Assembly: GCA_913030825.1 (NCBI GenBank)
Contig: CAJWCU010000005.1
Span: 62,001 to 126,000 of the forward strand
Source of the DNA: an uncultured Rhodospirillaceae bacterium
GTDB lineage: Bacteria; Pseudomonadota; Alphaproteobacteria; Rhodospirillales; Casp-alpha2
DNA: 64,000 nucleotides
Direction: 5' to 3'
Shown here: piece by piece, positions 8,517 through 18,638 of the stretch
Layout of the letters: each line of letters starts with the position of its first letter
Position numbering within the stretch: the first letter of the stretch is position 1
Notes under the pieces: model-generated
What the model saw: only the letters and a program-made list of their open reading frames with translations
Databases searched by the model: none
What the model was told of the DNA's origin: nothing
Translations under genes and position numbers: made by a program

Positions 8517-9285
8517 CATCGCCCTCGAAAATCGACTGGCCAATCCGGTCGGCCGCCGCTTGAAACGTGGCGACGTGTTCGATGGCCTTGGAGATGGGGA
8601 AACGGGGTTCCGGCGCGTGCACGGCAAGGCCCGCGATCACTTCGCCCTGGGGGTCGCGCACGGGCACGGCCATGGCGATCAGGCCGATGGCGTCTTCCTG
8701 ATTGTTGATGGAATAGCCCTGGGCGGCGATCTGTTCCAACCCGGCCTCAAGCTGGTCCGGGTCGGTGATGGTGTATTTCGTGAACTTGCGAAGGGGGGCG
8801 GCGCGCAGGATGCGGTCGCGCGCGTCCTTCGGCTGGTAGGCCAGCAACAGCTTACCGATGGCCGTGCAATGGGCTGGCACGTGGCTTCCAGCCTTGAGCT
8901 GAACGCGCAGCGGCCAATCGCATTCCACGCGGTCGATATAGATGATTTCGTGACCGTCGAGCATGCCGACGTTGCAGGTCTCCTTCACCTCGTCGACCAG
9001 GCCCTGAAGGATCGCATGGCTGGCCCGCGTCGATTGCGACGACGAGATGGTGTTGAGCGCCAAGGCCCGCAGGCGGCTGCCCGCCGTATAGCGTTCCGTG
9101 CCCGGGTCCTTCCGCAGAAGGCTCAGTTCCTCCAACTGACGGATGACCCGATGGACGGTCTGACGCGGCAGATCCAGATCGCGGGAAATATCGACAATGC
9201 CGAGAGGTCGGAGTTCCTGGGTCACCAGTTCCAGGACGGACAGGGCCTTTTGAATGGCCGAGTTGGTTTCCGGTTTTTCTGTCAC
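8506..9285 (-). CDS. IclR family transcriptional regulator
   Basis: The 259-residue protein has an N-terminal winged helix (about residues 12-75) with recognition-helix region DLDLPRQTVHRVIRQLEEL. A C-terminal IclR effector domain follows, marked by PAHCTAIGKLLLAYQP near residue 140 and by VPVRDPQGEVIAGLAV near residue 215. The GTG at 9285 was chosen because GGGGAT precedes it at normal spacing and the downstream reading begins the conserved domain; upstream codons look non-coding. It lies 162 bases upstream of the receptor gene on the same strand and is the likely local regulator of the transporter-amidase unit. Confidence 0.9.
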   Translation of the reverse strand: MTEKPETNSAIQKALSVLELVTQELRPLGIVDISRDLDLPRQTVHRVIRQLEELSLLRKDPGTERYTAGSRLRALALNTISSSQSTRASHAILQGLVDEVKETCNVGMLDGHEIIYIDRVECDWPLRVQLKAGSHVPAHCTAIGKLLLAYQPKDARDRILRAAPLRKFTKYTITDPDQLEAGLEQIAAQGYSINNQEDAIGLIAMAVPVRDPQGEVIAGLAVHAPEPRFPISKAIEHVATFQAAADRIGQSIFEGDEKL

Positions 9286-9372
9286 GAGCGATCCCCGCGG
9301 TATTTTGATTGTTGGTTTATATGAGCAAAAAGCAAGACGTGGTGTCACGCAAAATATGGACGCGGGTTCCTG

Positions 9373-10731
9373 CTACAAATCGACGCTGTCCAGATAGTCG
9401 GGCACCGTGGCGTCCCAGCCCAGGTGGTCGGTGATCTTCATGGCAAGCGAGGTTGCCGCCTCTTCCTCGCCATGGGTGACGAAGGTTCGACGTGGCGGGT
9501 CGCGGAAATGGCCGAGCCAGTCGAGTATCTCCCGATAATCCGCATGTGCCGAGGCATTGTGCAACACGTCGACCTCCGCGCGCACAGGCCACATACGGCC
9601 ATGGATCTTGATTTCGTCCTCACCGTGGATGAGGCGCGCGCCGCGCGTGCCGGCGGCCTGGAAGCCGGTGAACAGGACCGTGTTCCGCGGGTCGCCGATG
9701 TAATGCTTCAGGTGGTGCAATACCCGCCCGCCGGTCGCCATGCCGCTGGCAGAAATGATGACCTGGGGCATGCCCGGCCCGTCGTCCAGCGCCCGCGATT
9801 CCTCGGCCGTGTTGACGTATCGGGCGACGCCGCAGACGCGCGCCCATTCCGCATCGGACAATCGATGATCCTCGCCGTGATCGTTAAGCAGGCGCGTCGC
9901 GTTGATCGCCATTGGGCTGTCCAGGAACACGGGAATATCGGGAATCTCGCCCGCCTGTTTGAGTTCGTGGATGTAGTAGAGGATCGCTTGCGACCGCCCG
10001 ACGGCGAAGGCCGGGATGACGATCGTGCCGCCACGCGCCGCCGTTTCGCGGATGATCTTGCCGATCTTGACTTGGGGGTCGCCGTCGCGATGCAGGCGGT
10101 CTCCGTAGGTCGATTCGACGACCAGATAGTCCGTCTCCTGAATTTCGGCGGGGGACTTCATGACCGGATCGTCCGGCCGCCCCAGGTCGCCCGAAAACAC
10201 CAGACGGGTGCCCTCCTCGTCCAATGTCACGAAGGCCGAGCCCAGAATATGCCCGGACCGGGATAGCCCGAACGACAGGCCGTCCGCTAACGCGGTATCC
10301 CGACCAAAATCCACGGTCTTAAAGCGGTCGAGCGAGCGGCGCGCCTCGGCCTCCGTATAGAGCGGCAGGGCCGGTTTGTGTTTGGAATAGGCGTGGCGGT
10401 TGGCCCGGTCGGCGTCCGCTTCCTGCAGGTATCCGCTGTCGGGCAGCAGGATGGCGCAAAGGTCCCGGGTTGCTTCGGAACAATAAACTGGCCCCTTGAA
10501 ACCGTTCTTGACCAGCAACGGGACATAGCCGCTGTGATCCAGATGGGCGTGGGTCAGGATGACCGCGTCGATCTCGCCCGGCGCCACGGGCAGCGGCGCC
10601 CAGTTTCGCAGACGCAGATTCTTCAGCCCCTGGAACAATCCGCAATCGACAAGAATGCGACGCCCCGCCGCCTCGACCAAATACTTCGACCCGGTAACGG
10701 TGCGCGTCGCACCCATGAAGGTGAGTTTCAA
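9373..10731 (-). CDS. MBL-fold / beta-CASP ribonuclease-like protein (YSH1 type)
   Basis: The 452-residue protein combines a metallo-beta-lactamase domain with a beta-CASP insert, as in RNA-processing nucleases of the RNase J/CPSF73 superfamily (COG1236 group). The zinc motif HAHLDH is at residues 61-66, with further ligands expected in SGHILGSAF and SGDLGRP. Near the C-terminus, SGMATGGRVLHHL and HADYREILDW are characteristic beta-CASP segments. I chose the TTG at 10731 (KLTFMGATRTVTGSKYL follows), with AGGAAAGG 9-10 bases upstream; the GTG at 10740 is an alternative. Its RNA target is unknown. Confidence 0.85.
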   Translation of the reverse strand: MKLTFMGATRTVTGSKYLVEAAGRRILVDCGLFQGLKNLRLRNWAPLPVAPGEIDAVILTHAHLDHSGYVPLLVKNGFKGPVYCSEATRDLCAILLPDSGYLQEADADRANRHAYSKHKPALPLYTEAEARRSLDRFKTVDFGRDTALADGLSFGLSRSGHILGSAFVTLDEEGTRLVFSGDLGRPDDPVMKSPAEIQETDYLVVESTYGDRLHRDGDPQVKIGKIIRETAARGGTIVIPAFAVGRSQAILYYIHELKQAGEIPDIPVFLDSPMAINATRLLNDHGEDHRLSDAEWARVCGVARYVNTAEESRALDDGPGMPQVIISASGMATGGRVLHHLKHYIGDPRNTVLFTGFQAAGTRGARLIHGEDEIKIHGRMWPVRAEVDVLHNASAHADYREILDWLGHFRDPPRRTFVTHGEEEAATSLAMKITDHLGWDATVPDYLDSVDL

Positions 10732-10826
10732 GTTCGCCACCCCTTTCCTCGGGCCGCGACCATAGCAAATTTCCGGCAGGAACAAGCCGTCAATCGGGAC
10801 TGAAACATGGCCCGAATACGAACCTG

Positions 10827-10864
10827 AAACAAAGAACGGCCCCGCCGGTCGCCCGGCGAGGCCG
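10827..10864 (-). terminator. Intrinsic terminator on the minus strand
   Basis: On the minus strand CGGCCTCGCCGG pairs with CCGGCGGGGCCG (one G-U) around a 4-base loop, followed by TTCTTTGTTT. It cannot serve the flanking plus-strand gene and lies upstream of the beta-CASP start, so it implies a short separate transcript from the minus strand. Confidence 0.6.
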
Positions 10865-10871
10865 CTCCTGA

Positions 10872-11012
10872 TCAGTGGTCCTTCATTCCCCCCGAAGGGG
10901 GCCCCTGGGAAAACTGACCGGGTTCCGACCCGCCGGGCGATCCTCGCGAACCGCCGTCGTTTCCGAACCCATGTGAACGATACGCCCCACCCCCGCAACC
11001 GGCAACGGACAT
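10872..11012 (-). CDS. Possible 46-residue Gly-rich small protein (or non-coding RNA)
   Basis: The ATG at 11012 is preceded by CAGGGGT at about 9-base spacing. The frame is open for 46 codons and stops 7 bases before a minus-strand intrinsic terminator. The product is rich in Gly, Ser and Pro, has a Cys-Gly-Gly-Gly stretch near its start (SVAGCGGGAYRSHGF), and has no membrane segment or signal. Third codon positions are not strongly GC-biased, unlike the neighbouring genes. The transcript could therefore equally be a small regulatory RNA. I do not recognise a family. Confidence 0.3.
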   Translation of the reverse strand: MSVAGCGGGAYRSHGFGNDGGSRGSPGGSEPGQFSQGPPSGGMKDH

Positions 11013-11187
11013 AGAATCCACACCCCTGTGGAACATGGGGAAAATCTTATATTCGACCGCGAACCGGCCGACCTCGTTCTCCGGCCCGGATTTCCAGGAC
11101 TTCGGCCATACCGCCTTCCCGGTTTCCCCGCATCGCCAAAATGCGTAATGTCCGGAACCATCGACGTTCTCTTCCAAGGTTCCCTAC

Positions 11188-12045
11188 ATGTTCAAACGGT
11201 TTTTACTGACCGCCGCCCGCCGCCTGTTCCGGAATTGGTCCAAATACACGGACCAAACGGGCAAGGCCGATCCCAAAAGCCGCAAACTGGCGGCCGACCT
11301 ATTCCGCGTAACGGCGATCGAACGGCAAAAAGTCATCGAGGAAGAGATCGCCCATGAAACCGGCGGGATCGTCACCGCCGGGCCGTTCAAAGGCATGCGG
11401 ATCGACCCGAAAACGTCCTGGGGCACCGGCGACATCGTTCCCAAGCTGCTCGGCTGTTACGAAGCGGAATTGGCCGAAGCGCTGGAGAGATTGAAGGCCG
11501 AACCTTTCGACGCGGTTCTCAACATCGGCTCCGCCGAGGGCTATTACGCCATCGGTTCGGCGATGATTGTGAACGCCCCGAAAGTCATCGCCATGGACAT
11601 CGATCCATCGGCCCAGGCGGCAACGGCACGGAACGCCGAACGCAACGGCGTCGCCGACAAGGTCGAATGCCGGGGCGGGATCGACGCCGAGGGCCTGGCG
11701 GCGCTGCTGACGGAATTTCCGCGCGCGCTGATCGTCTGCGATTGCGAGGGCTTCGAGGTCGATCTGATCACCCCGCCAGTGATCTCCGCGGGCGCCCAAT
11801 CGGTATTCCTGATCGAATGCCACGATTTCATCGGCCGGCCGGTGACCGAAGAGCTCGTCGCCCTCCTCTCCGCGAGCCATGCGGTCGAGATTATCCACGA
11901 AGGCCCCCGCGATCCCAACGCCTATCCGATGTTGCAGGGACGCGACAGCCTGGATCGATGGCTCGCCGTCTGTGAATTTCGGCCTCAGACCATGTCCTGG
12001 ATCGTCGCCCGGCCGGACAACTCCGTTCTGCAATCAACCGACTGA
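11188..12045 (+). CDS. SAM-dependent methyltransferase, FkbM-like
   Basis: The 285-residue protein has motif I as VLNIGSAEGYYAIGSAM near residues 111-127 and the acidic strand-2 end VIAMDIDPSAQ near 136-146. VCDCEGFEVDLI (about 188-199) resembles the D-E-x-G segment of FkbM-type O-methyltransferases. The first 70 residues are basic and without a signal peptide. It is followed 57 bases later by another FkbM-type gene, so the two may modify the same glycan or lipid product. The substrate is unknown. Confidence 0.7.
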   Translation: MFKRFLLTAARRLFRNWSKYTDQTGKADPKSRKLAADLFRVTAIERQKVIEEEIAHETGGIVTAGPFKGMRIDPKTSWGTGDIVPKLLGCYEAELAEALERLKAEPFDAVLNIGSAEGYYAIGSAMIVNAPKVIAMDIDPSAQAATARNAERNGVADKVECRGGIDAEGLAALLTEFPRALIVCDCEGFEVDLITPPVISAGAQSVFLIECHDFIGRPVTEELVALLSASHAVEIIHEGPRDPNAYPMLQGRDSLDRWLAVCEFRPQTMSWIVARPDNSVLQSTD

Positions 12046-12102
12046 CATCGCCCGGTCATCGCCTGAGAAAATGATCTTGGCCGCCTGTTTAGGAGATTTA
12101 AA

Positions 12103-12906
12103 TTGAGCAAGAAACGCGCATTTATCGCGAAAGGGTTTACGCTCCTGCTCGGACTACCGCAAAAATCCTGGCGACGGTTCGGCACGCGCTTCGAAACGCT
12201 CAAAAGCTTGAGATATACCTATGCGCTTGAGACGAAACACGGCCCGATCCTCTACGAAGTGAGTAACTTACGCACCCTCGACACGCCTTGGCACTTTCAC
12301 GAGAAAGAGCCTCCGACGATCGACTGGGTAGATCAAATTCCTCTAAATGCCGTGTTCTGGGATATCGGCGCAAACGCCGGTGAGTTCGCTCTGTACGCGG
12401 CAAAACGGGGCATTTCAAACACGATCGCCTTCGAACCGAGCCCGGCCACCTATGCCAATCTTTGTCGGAACAACGAAATCAACGGGTTCGGCGAAAACCT
12501 AACGGTACTTTGCCTAGGTTTGCTTGATACCCAAGGCACCTGTGAATTTCACATGCGTGATAGCGAAGCCGGGCACTCATGCCATAGCATCGACGAGCAC
12601 TTCGGCGGCTCGGCTCACATCGAAACGATCCTGACGGCTTCGATCGACTTCATGGTCGAGGAATTCGGCATTCCGGCGCCGACCCATATCAAGCTGGATA
12701 TCGACGGCGCGGAGGAACGCGTGATCGCAGGCGGAAAGCGAACTCTGTCATCCGGTCAAGTGGCATCCGTCTACATTGAATTTGAAAACAACGAAGCACG
12801 GTTCGACGCGATTTCACGGTCGATGGAAGATCTTGGTTTTACCCGGACAGCAGTTCACCGTCCGGCGCATATCGACTATTTCTTCGCCGAATACCGCCGG
12901 GACTGA
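12103..12906 (+). CDS. FkbM family methyltransferase, lower-GC gene
   Basis: The 267-residue protein shows the FkbM pattern: FWDIGANAGEFALYAAKRG (motif I, near residue 85), then TIAFEPSPATYANL, and IKLDIDGAEERVIAGG (about 190-205), which carries the family's D-x-D-G-x-E. I use the TTG at 12103 because AGGAG lies 7 bases before it and no in-frame ATG nearby has a ribosome site. Base composition is visibly less GC-rich than in the flanking genes, suggesting acquisition by transfer. The methyl acceptor is probably a sugar of a surface glycan, by family precedent only. Confidence 0.8.
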   Translation: MSKKRAFIAKGFTLLLGLPQKSWRRFGTRFETLKSLRYTYALETKHGPILYEVSNLRTLDTPWHFHEKEPPTIDWVDQIPLNAVFWDIGANAGEFALYAAKRGISNTIAFEPSPATYANLCRNNEINGFGENLTVLCLGLLDTQGTCEFHMRDSEAGHSCHSIDEHFGGSAHIETILTASIDFMVEEFGIPAPTHIKLDIDGAEERVIAGGKRTLSSGQVASVYIEFENNEARFDAISRSMEDLGFTRTAVHRPAHIDYFFAEYRRD

Positions 12907-12956
12907 AATCCCGGCGATCGGCCCGGCAGACATCCAACGCCTGCCGGTTGGACCTG

Positions 12957-15617
12957 TTACTTATCCGCAAGCGCCGCCTGGGCCGCCGCGAGGCGCGCGA
13001 TCGGCACCCGGTAGGGCGAACAGGAGACATAGGTCAGCCCGATGCGGTGACAGAACGCCACCGAGGCCGGATCGCCGCCATGTTCGCCACAGATGCCCAG
13101 TTTGATGTCCGGGCGGGTCTTACGGCCGCGTTCGACGCCGATCTGAACCAGTTCGCCGACGCCGTCCTGATCGATGGAGACGAAGGGGTCTTGTTCCAGA
13201 ACTCCCTGGCGCATGTAGATGTCCAGGAAGGTCCCCGCGTCGTCGCGCGAAAAGCCATAGGTCGTCTGCGTCAGATCGTTGGTGCCGAAGGAGAAGAATT
13301 CGGCTTCTTCCGCGATCTCGTCGGCGATCATGCAGGCGCGCGGCAACTCGATCATCGTGCCGACCATGTAGGGCAGGTCGATTCCCTGTTCCTTCATCAC
13401 TTCCTTGGCGACACGGTCGATGATTTCCTTCTGAACCTGCAGTTCCTTCTTGAGCGAGACCAGCGGGACCATGACTTCGGGGAAGGCTTTTTTGCCTTCC
13501 TTCATGATCTCGGCCTGGGCTTCGAAGATGGCGCGGGCCTGCATTTCGCAGATTTCCGGGTACGCGATCGCCAGACGGCAGCCGCGATGGCCCAGCATCG
13601 GGTTGCTTTCATCCAGTTCCGCCCGGCGCACGCGCACGTCCTCGGTCGTCACGCCGGCGGCCTCGGCGACCTCGGCCAGTTCCTCGTCCGTATGGGGCAG
13701 GAACTCGTTCAAGGGCGGATCGAGCAGCCGGATGGTGATCGGCAGGCCGTCCATGATGTGGAACAGTTCCAGGAAATCCTGGCGCTGATGCGGCAGCAGC
13801 TTGTCCAGCGCCTTGCGCCGTTCGCCCTCGTCACGGGCCAGGATCATCTGGCGCATATGGACGATGCGGTGCGGGTCGAAGAACATGTGTTCGGTGCGCG
13901 ACAGGCCGATGCCTTCGGCGCCGAATTTCTTGGCGGTCAGGGCGTCCAGCGGGGTTTCCGCATTGGCCCGCACGCCGATCACCTTGACCTCGTCGACCCA
14001 AGCCATCAGGTCGCCGAAATCGCCGGAAACCTCCGGTTGGATCATCGGCACTTCGCCCAGGATGATCTCGCCGGTCGATCCGTCGAGCGTGATGACGGCG
14101 CCTTCCTCAAGCGTCTGGCCCATGGCGTGCAGGGTCTTGGTGTTGTAATCGACGCGCAGTTCGCCGGCGCCGGAGACGCAGGGCGTGCCCATGCCGCGGG
14201 CGACCACCGCCGCGTGGCTGGTCATGCCGCCGCGGGTCGTCAGGATGCCTTCGGAAACATGCATGCCCGTGATGTCTTCGGGCGAGGTTTCCGTGCGGCA
14301 GAGAATGACCTTTTCGCCCTTATCGACCCAGGCTTCCGCATCCTCGGCGGAGAACACGATCATGCCCGTGGCGGCCCCCGGCGAGGCCGGCAGGCCACGG
14401 CCGATGACGTTCTTTTCCGCCTTGTCGTCGAGTGTCGGGTGAAGGAGCTGATCCAACTGTGCCGGGTCGACGCGGGCGACGGCGTCTTCCTTACTGATCA
14501 GGTCTTCCGCCACCATGTCGACCGCGATCTTCAGCGCTGCCTTGGCCGTGCGCTTGCCGGACCGGGTCTGCAGCATCCAGAGCTTGGAGCGTTCGATGGT
14601 GAACTCCATGTCCTGCATATCCTTGTAGTGGCGTTCCAGCTTGTCGCGCACAGCGACCAGCTCCTTGAACACCGCCGGCATGGCCGTTTCCATGGATTGC
14701 AGATTGGATTCCTGGTTTTCCCGCTCGTATTCGGTCAGCGGCTGCGGCGTGCGGATGCCGGCAACGACATCCTCGCCCTGAGCGTTGATCAGGAATTCGC
14801 CGTAGAAATGGTTGTCGCCGGTCGACGGGTTACGGGTGAAGCAGACGCCGGTGGCGCAATCCTCGCCCATGTTGCCGAAGACCATGGCCTGAACGTTGAC
14901 GGCCGTGCCCCAGGCGGCGGGAATGTCGTTGATCCGCCGGTAGGTAATGGCGCGGGCGTTCATCCAGCTGCCGAACACGGCGCCGATGGCGCCCCAAAGC
15001 TGGGCTTGCGGGTCTTGCGGGAAATCCTCGCCCAGTTCGTCGGCGACCAGTTTCTTGAAGTCCTTGACCACGGCCTTCCAATCGTCGCCGGTCAGCTCCG
15101 TGTCCAGGTCCTTGCTAAGGCGATCCTTGTGGTCTTCCAGGACGTCTTCGAAATTGTGGTGTTCGACGCCCAGCACGACGTCCGAATACATCTGGATGAA
15201 GCGGCGGTAGCTGTCGTAGGCGAAGCGGTCGTCGCCGCTTTCCTTGGCCAGGGCTTCGACCGTTTCATCGTTGAGACCCAGGTTCAGGATGGTGTCCATC
15301 ATCCCCGGCATGGAGGCCCGCGCACCCGAGCGCACGGAAACCAGCAGCGGTTTGTCGGTGGAGCCGAAGGTGCGCCCCAGGCCGTCCTCGACCTTGGCCA
15401 ACGCCGTCGCGACGGCGGCCTTCAGGTCGTCCGGATAAGTCTTCTCATGGTCGTAGTAATAGGTGCAGACATCGGTGGTGATGGTGAACCCCGGCGGCAC
15501 CGGCAGGCCCAGACCCGCCATTTCGGCCAGGTTGGCGCCCTTCCCGCCCAGAAGTTCCTTCATCCCGGCGTCGCCTTCCGCGGTGCCGTTCCCGAAGCTG
15601 TAGACCCATTGTGTCAT
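12957..15617 (-). CDS. ppdK: Pyruvate, phosphate dikinase
   Basis: The 886-residue enzyme interconverts pyruvate + ATP + Pi with phosphoenolpyruvate + AMP + PPi in the cytoplasm. Domains in order are the N-terminal ATP-grasp nucleotide domain (GGKGANLAEMAGLGLPVP; VSVRSGARASMPGMMDTIL), the phosphohistidine domain with GGMTSHAAVVARG (about residue 455), and the C-terminal PEP/pyruvate TIM barrel ending with the catalytic Cys in GICGEHGG. Length matches bacterial PPDK. It stands on the minus strand, 25 bases downstream of glyS, and may be read partly from the same transcript. A weak hairpin follows its stop at 12923-12947. Confidence 0.97.
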   Translation of the reverse strand: MTQWVYSFGNGTAEGDAGMKELLGGKGANLAEMAGLGLPVPPGFTITTDVCTYYYDHEKTYPDDLKAAVATALAKVEDGLGRTFGSTDKPLLVSVRSGARASMPGMMDTILNLGLNDETVEALAKESGDDRFAYDSYRRFIQMYSDVVLGVEHHNFEDVLEDHKDRLSKDLDTELTGDDWKAVVKDFKKLVADELGEDFPQDPQAQLWGAIGAVFGSWMNARAITYRRINDIPAAWGTAVNVQAMVFGNMGEDCATGVCFTRNPSTGDNHFYGEFLINAQGEDVVAGIRTPQPLTEYERENQESNLQSMETAMPAVFKELVAVRDKLERHYKDMQDMEFTIERSKLWMLQTRSGKRTAKAALKIAVDMVAEDLISKEDAVARVDPAQLDQLLHPTLDDKAEKNVIGRGLPASPGAATGMIVFSAEDAEAWVDKGEKVILCRTETSPEDITGMHVSEGILTTRGGMTSHAAVVARGMGTPCVSGAGELRVDYNTKTLHAMGQTLEEGAVITLDGSTGEIILGEVPMIQPEVSGDFGDLMAWVDEVKVIGVRANAETPLDALTAKKFGAEGIGLSRTEHMFFDPHRIVHMRQMILARDEGERRKALDKLLPHQRQDFLELFHIMDGLPITIRLLDPPLNEFLPHTDEELAEVAEAAGVTTEDVRVRRAELDESNPMLGHRGCRLAIAYPEICEMQARAIFEAQAEIMKEGKKAFPEVMVPLVSLKKELQVQKEIIDRVAKEVMKEQGIDLPYMVGTMIELPRACMIADEIAEEAEFFSFGTNDLTQTTYGFSRDDAGTFLDIYMRQGVLEQDPFVSIDQDGVGELVQIGVERGRKTRPDIKLGICGEHGGDPASVAFCHRIGLTYVSCSPYRVPIARLAAAQAALADK

Positions 15618-15642
15618 GACCAGTCGATCCTTTTAGTGACGT

Positions 15643-17700
15643 TTATCCCTCGATCCGCGAGAAGTCGGCGACGCCTTCCAGCGCCGTCCGGATCATGGAG
15701 AGCAGTTTCAATCGGTTTTCGCGGATATCGGCTTCATCCGCATTGACGGTGACCTTGTCGAAGAAGGCGTCGACGGGCGCGCGTAGATGGGCCAGCGCCG
15801 ACATGGCTTCGGTAAATTTCTCGTCCGCCACCATGGCCGAGATGCTTTGCACCGCATCGCGGAGAGCCCCGAACAAATCCTGTTCCTCGCGCTCGCGCAG
15901 CAGGTCGCCGTCGACGGCGCCGCTATAGGAAACGCCGTCTTTCTTTTCCTCGATCTTCAGGATATTCGCCGCGCGCCGATAGGCGGTCAGCAAATTTTCC
16001 CCGTCGTCGGAGCCGAGGAAATCGGCCAGCGCCTCGACCCGCGCCAGCAGGCGGCAGAGATCGTCCTCGCCACCCAGCGCGAAGACCGCGTCGATGTGGT
16101 CATGCTTCACACCCTGTTCCCGCAGATGAACCTTCAGCCGGTCGGCGAAGAAGCCCAGCAGGTCGGTGCCCACGGCTTCGCCCGCACCGGCCCCGTAGAG
16201 CCCTTGGGACTGAGCAAACGCCGTCAACAGCGGCAGGCGCAGTTTGTTCTCGATGATCAGGCGGATGACGCCCAGCGCCGCGCGGCGCAACGCATAGGGG
16301 TCTTTCGATCCCGTCGGCTTTTCGTCGATGGACCAAAAGCCGACCAGGCTGTCGATCTTGTCGGCGAGCGACACGCAGACGCTTTCCGGTTTCGACGAGC
16401 AGGCGTCGGACGGGCCCAGCGGCGAATAATGTTCGGCGATGGCGTCGGCGACCTTGGCGTGTTCGCCGTCGTGGCGCGCGTAGTACGCCCCCATGATCCC
16501 TTGAAGGTCCGGGAACTCACCGACCATGCCGGTCGACAGGTCGGCCTTGGCCAGACGGGCGGCCGAGCGGACCTTGTCGCGGTCGGCGTCGGGCACGAAT
16601 TCGCACAATTCCGCCGCCAGCGCCTGCATGCGGTCGACCTTTTCGTCGAGCGTGCCGAGCTTGGCGTGAAAGATGCGCTCCTTCAACTGGGGCGCTTTGG
16701 CGGACAGCGGCGTCTTGCGGTCCTGATCCCAGAAGAATTTGGCGTCGGCCAGACGCGCGCGCAGGACGCGTTCGTTCCCGGCGACGACCTTACGCCCACC
16801 GTCGGCGGTCTCTCGGTTGGCGACAACGATGAACTTAGCCGCCAGGTTTCCCTTGTCGTCTTCGGTTGCGAAATACTTCTGATGCTTGCGCATGGAAGTG
16901 ATCAACACCTCCGGCGGGACTTCCATGAATTCGGCGTCGATGGACCCCATCAGCACGACCGGCCATTCGACCAGACCGGCGACCTCGTCCAGCAGGGCAC
17001 CATCTTCCTTCAGCACGACGCCCGCCCCCTTGGCCATCTTGGCGGCGTCTTCGGCAATGGTCTTCTTGCGGACTTCCGGGTCGATCTCGACCTTGGCGGC
17101 CTTGAGCGACTTTTTGTAGTCGGCGAAGTCGGAGACCTCGATCGTCGCGGGGGCCATGAAGGCATGACCGCGCGTCGTCACCCCGGCGGTGATGCCGGCG
17201 AACTCCAGGTTCAGGCCTTCCTGGTCGTAGACCGCAAGGATGGAATGCAGCGGGCGCACCCAACGGGCCTTGCCGGTGCCCCAGCGCATGGATTTGGGCC
17301 AAGGCAGCGCCGCCAGGGCGTCCTGAATGATCTTCGGCAGGATCAGGCGCGTCTTCTCGCCCGCCTGTTCGACCTTGGCGAACAGGAAGGTGCCCTTCTC
17401 CGTTTCGCGCTCTTCGACGTTGGTGTCCTTGGGCAGGGACTTCATGAAACCCGCCTTGGCCTTTTCCGGCGCGTCGGCGCGGGGGCCGCGGCGTTCTTCG
17501 GAAATGTCCGGCTGCTTGGCGGGCACACCTTCGATGACCAGGGTCAGGCGGCGTGGCGTGACATAGGTCGAAACATCGGAAATCGTCAAACCGGCGGCCT
17601 TCAAGCCGTCGGTGATCAGACGGCGCAGGTCGTCGGCGGCCCGCGCCTGCATGCGGGCGGGGATTTCTTCGGACAGGATTTCAAGGAGAAGCTCCGGCAT
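15643..17700 (-). CDS. glyS: Glycyl-tRNA synthetase beta subunit
   Basis: The 685-residue beta chain of the alpha2-beta2 glycyl-tRNA synthetase binds tRNA-Gly. The N-terminal [18 protein letters not shown] is diagnostic. Internal segments such as TRGHAFMAP and [10 protein letters not shown], and the C-terminal anticodon-binding part, fit the family over its full length. The ATG at 17700 shares its A with the stop of glyQ (ATGA), so the subunits are translationally coupled. Confidence 0.97.
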   Translation of the reverse strand: MPELLLEILSEEIPARMQARAADDLRRLITDGLKAAGLTISDVSTYVTPRRLTLVIEGVPAKQPDISEERRGPRADAPEKAKAGFMKSLPKDTNVEERETEKGTFLFAKVEQAGEKTRLILPKIIQDALAALPWPKSMRWGTGKARWVRPLHSILAVYDQEGLNLEFAGITAGVTTRGHAFMAPATIEVSDFADYKKSLKAAKVEIDPEVRKKTIAEDAAKMAKGAGVVLKEDGALLDEVAGLVEWPVVLMGSIDAEFMEVPPEVLITSMRKHQKYFATEDDKGNLAAKFIVVANRETADGGRKVVAGNERVLRARLADAKFFWDQDRKTPLSAKAPQLKERIFHAKLGTLDEKVDRMQALAAELCEFVPDADRDKVRSAARLAKADLSTGMVGEFPDLQGIMGAYYARHDGEHAKVADAIAEHYSPLGPSDACSSKPESVCVSLADKIDSLVGFWSIDEKPTGSKDPYALRRAALGVIRLIIENKLRLPLLTAFAQSQGLYGAGAGEAVGTDLLGFFADRLKVHLREQGVKHDHIDAVFALGGEDDLCRLLARVEALADFLGSDDGENLLTAYRRAANILKIEEKKDGVSYSGAVDGDLLREREEQDLFGALRDAVQSISAMVADEKFTEAMSALAHLRAPVDAFFDKVTVNADEADIRENRLKLLSMIRTALEGVADFSRIEG

Positions 17701-18638
17701 CAGTCCGCTCCACCCTTGTCGGCATCGGCGCTTCCGCCGACATCGACGCCTTGGGATTTCATCCAGGCAGTCGCCGAGCCTTTGGCCAGATCGCGCACGC
17801 GCAGGATGAAGGCCTGCCGTTCCGTGACGCTGACGACGCCGCGCGCATCCAGCAGGTTGAACAGGTGCGACGCCTTCAGACAGTAGTCATAGGCTGGCAG
17901 GGCCAGCCCCTTATCCAACAGATGCGCGCATTCCTTTTCCGCGTCCTCGAAATGACGGCGCAGCATCTCAGTCGTGGCGTGTTCGAAGTTATGGGCGGAA
18001 TACTCCTTCTCCGCCTGCAGGAAGACGTCGCCGTAGGTCTTGCCGCCCTGGTCCTTCGGAATGCCGTCCCAATCCAGGTCGTAGACGTTCTCGACCCCCT
18101 GGACGTACATGGCCAGGCGCTCCAGGCCGTAGGTCAACTCCACCGGCACCGGATCGCAGTCATAGCCGCCGACCTGCTGGAAATAGGTGAACTGCGTCAC
18201 TTCCATGCCGTCGCACCAGACTTCCCAGCCCAGGCCCCAGGCCCCCAGGGTTGGGCTTTCCCAATCGTCCTCGACGAAACGGATGTCGTGGCTTTCCGGG
18301 TCGATGCCGATGGCGTAGAGGCTTTCCAGATACATTTCCTGGACGTTGGCCGGGCTCGGCTTCATCAAAACCTGGAACTGGTAGTAGTGCTGCAGCCGGT
18401 TCGGATTCTCCCCGTAGCGGCCGTCGGTCGGGCGGCGGGACGGCTGCACATACGCGCATTTCCAAACGTCGTCCGGCTTGCCGAGCGAGCGCAGGGTCGT
18501 CGCCGGGTGAAACGTACCGGCGCCGACTTCAATATCGTAGGGCTGCAGGATCACGCAGCCGCGCTCGGCCCAGAATTGCTGAAGCGTCAGGATCAGCGAT
18601 TGAAAGCAGGTGCTCTTATCGCTCGAGGTATTCGCCAT
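17700..18638 (-). CDS. glyQ: Glycyl-tRNA synthetase alpha subunit
   Basis: The 312-residue catalytic chain activates glycine and charges tRNA-Gly together with GlyS. It contains [18 protein letters not shown] near the N-terminus, [15 protein letters not shown], and the class II motif region [19 protein letters not shown]. The ATG at 18638 follows a GGAAG element. An in-frame TTG at 18653 is a less likely alternative start. The C-terminal 25 residues ([14 protein letters not shown]) are a non-conserved acidic tail. Confidence 0.97.
   Translation of the reverse strand: MANTSSDKSTCFQSLILTLQQFWAERGCVILQPYDIEVGAGTFHPATTLRSLGKPDDVWKCAYVQPSRRPTDGRYGENPNRLQHYYQFQVLMKPSPANVQEMYLESLYAIGIDPESHDIRFVEDDWESPTLGAWGLGWEVWCDGMEVTQFTYFQQVGGYDCDPVPVELTYGLERLAMYVQGVENVYDLDWDGIPKDQGGKTYGDVFLQAEKEYSAHNFEHATTEMLRRHFEDAEKECAHLLDKGLALPAYDYCLKASHLFNLLDARGVVSVTERQAFILRVRDLAKGSATAWMKSQGVDVGGSADADKGGAD

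Larger units (their letters stand above)
10732..11187. other. 456-base intergenic stretch with an orphan minus-strand terminator
   Basis: This divergent spacer holds the upstream region of the beta-CASP gene and of the methyltransferase at 11188. It contains one notable unit: a minus-strand hairpin with U-run at 10827-10864 and, just upstream of it, a 46-codon reading frame (10872-11012). A TATAAG hexamer lies on the minus strand near 11048. No other coding or repeat signal was seen. Confidence 0.5.

Noticed and set aside
12923-12947. CCGGCAG/CTGCCGG hairpin after ppdK
   Set aside because: The stem is only 7 bp with an 11-base loop and there is no U-run, so I do not call it a terminator.
12948-15746. 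932-codon plus-strand frame opposite ppdK
   Set aside because: It is a shadow of the conserved ppdK gene with no recognisable domain.
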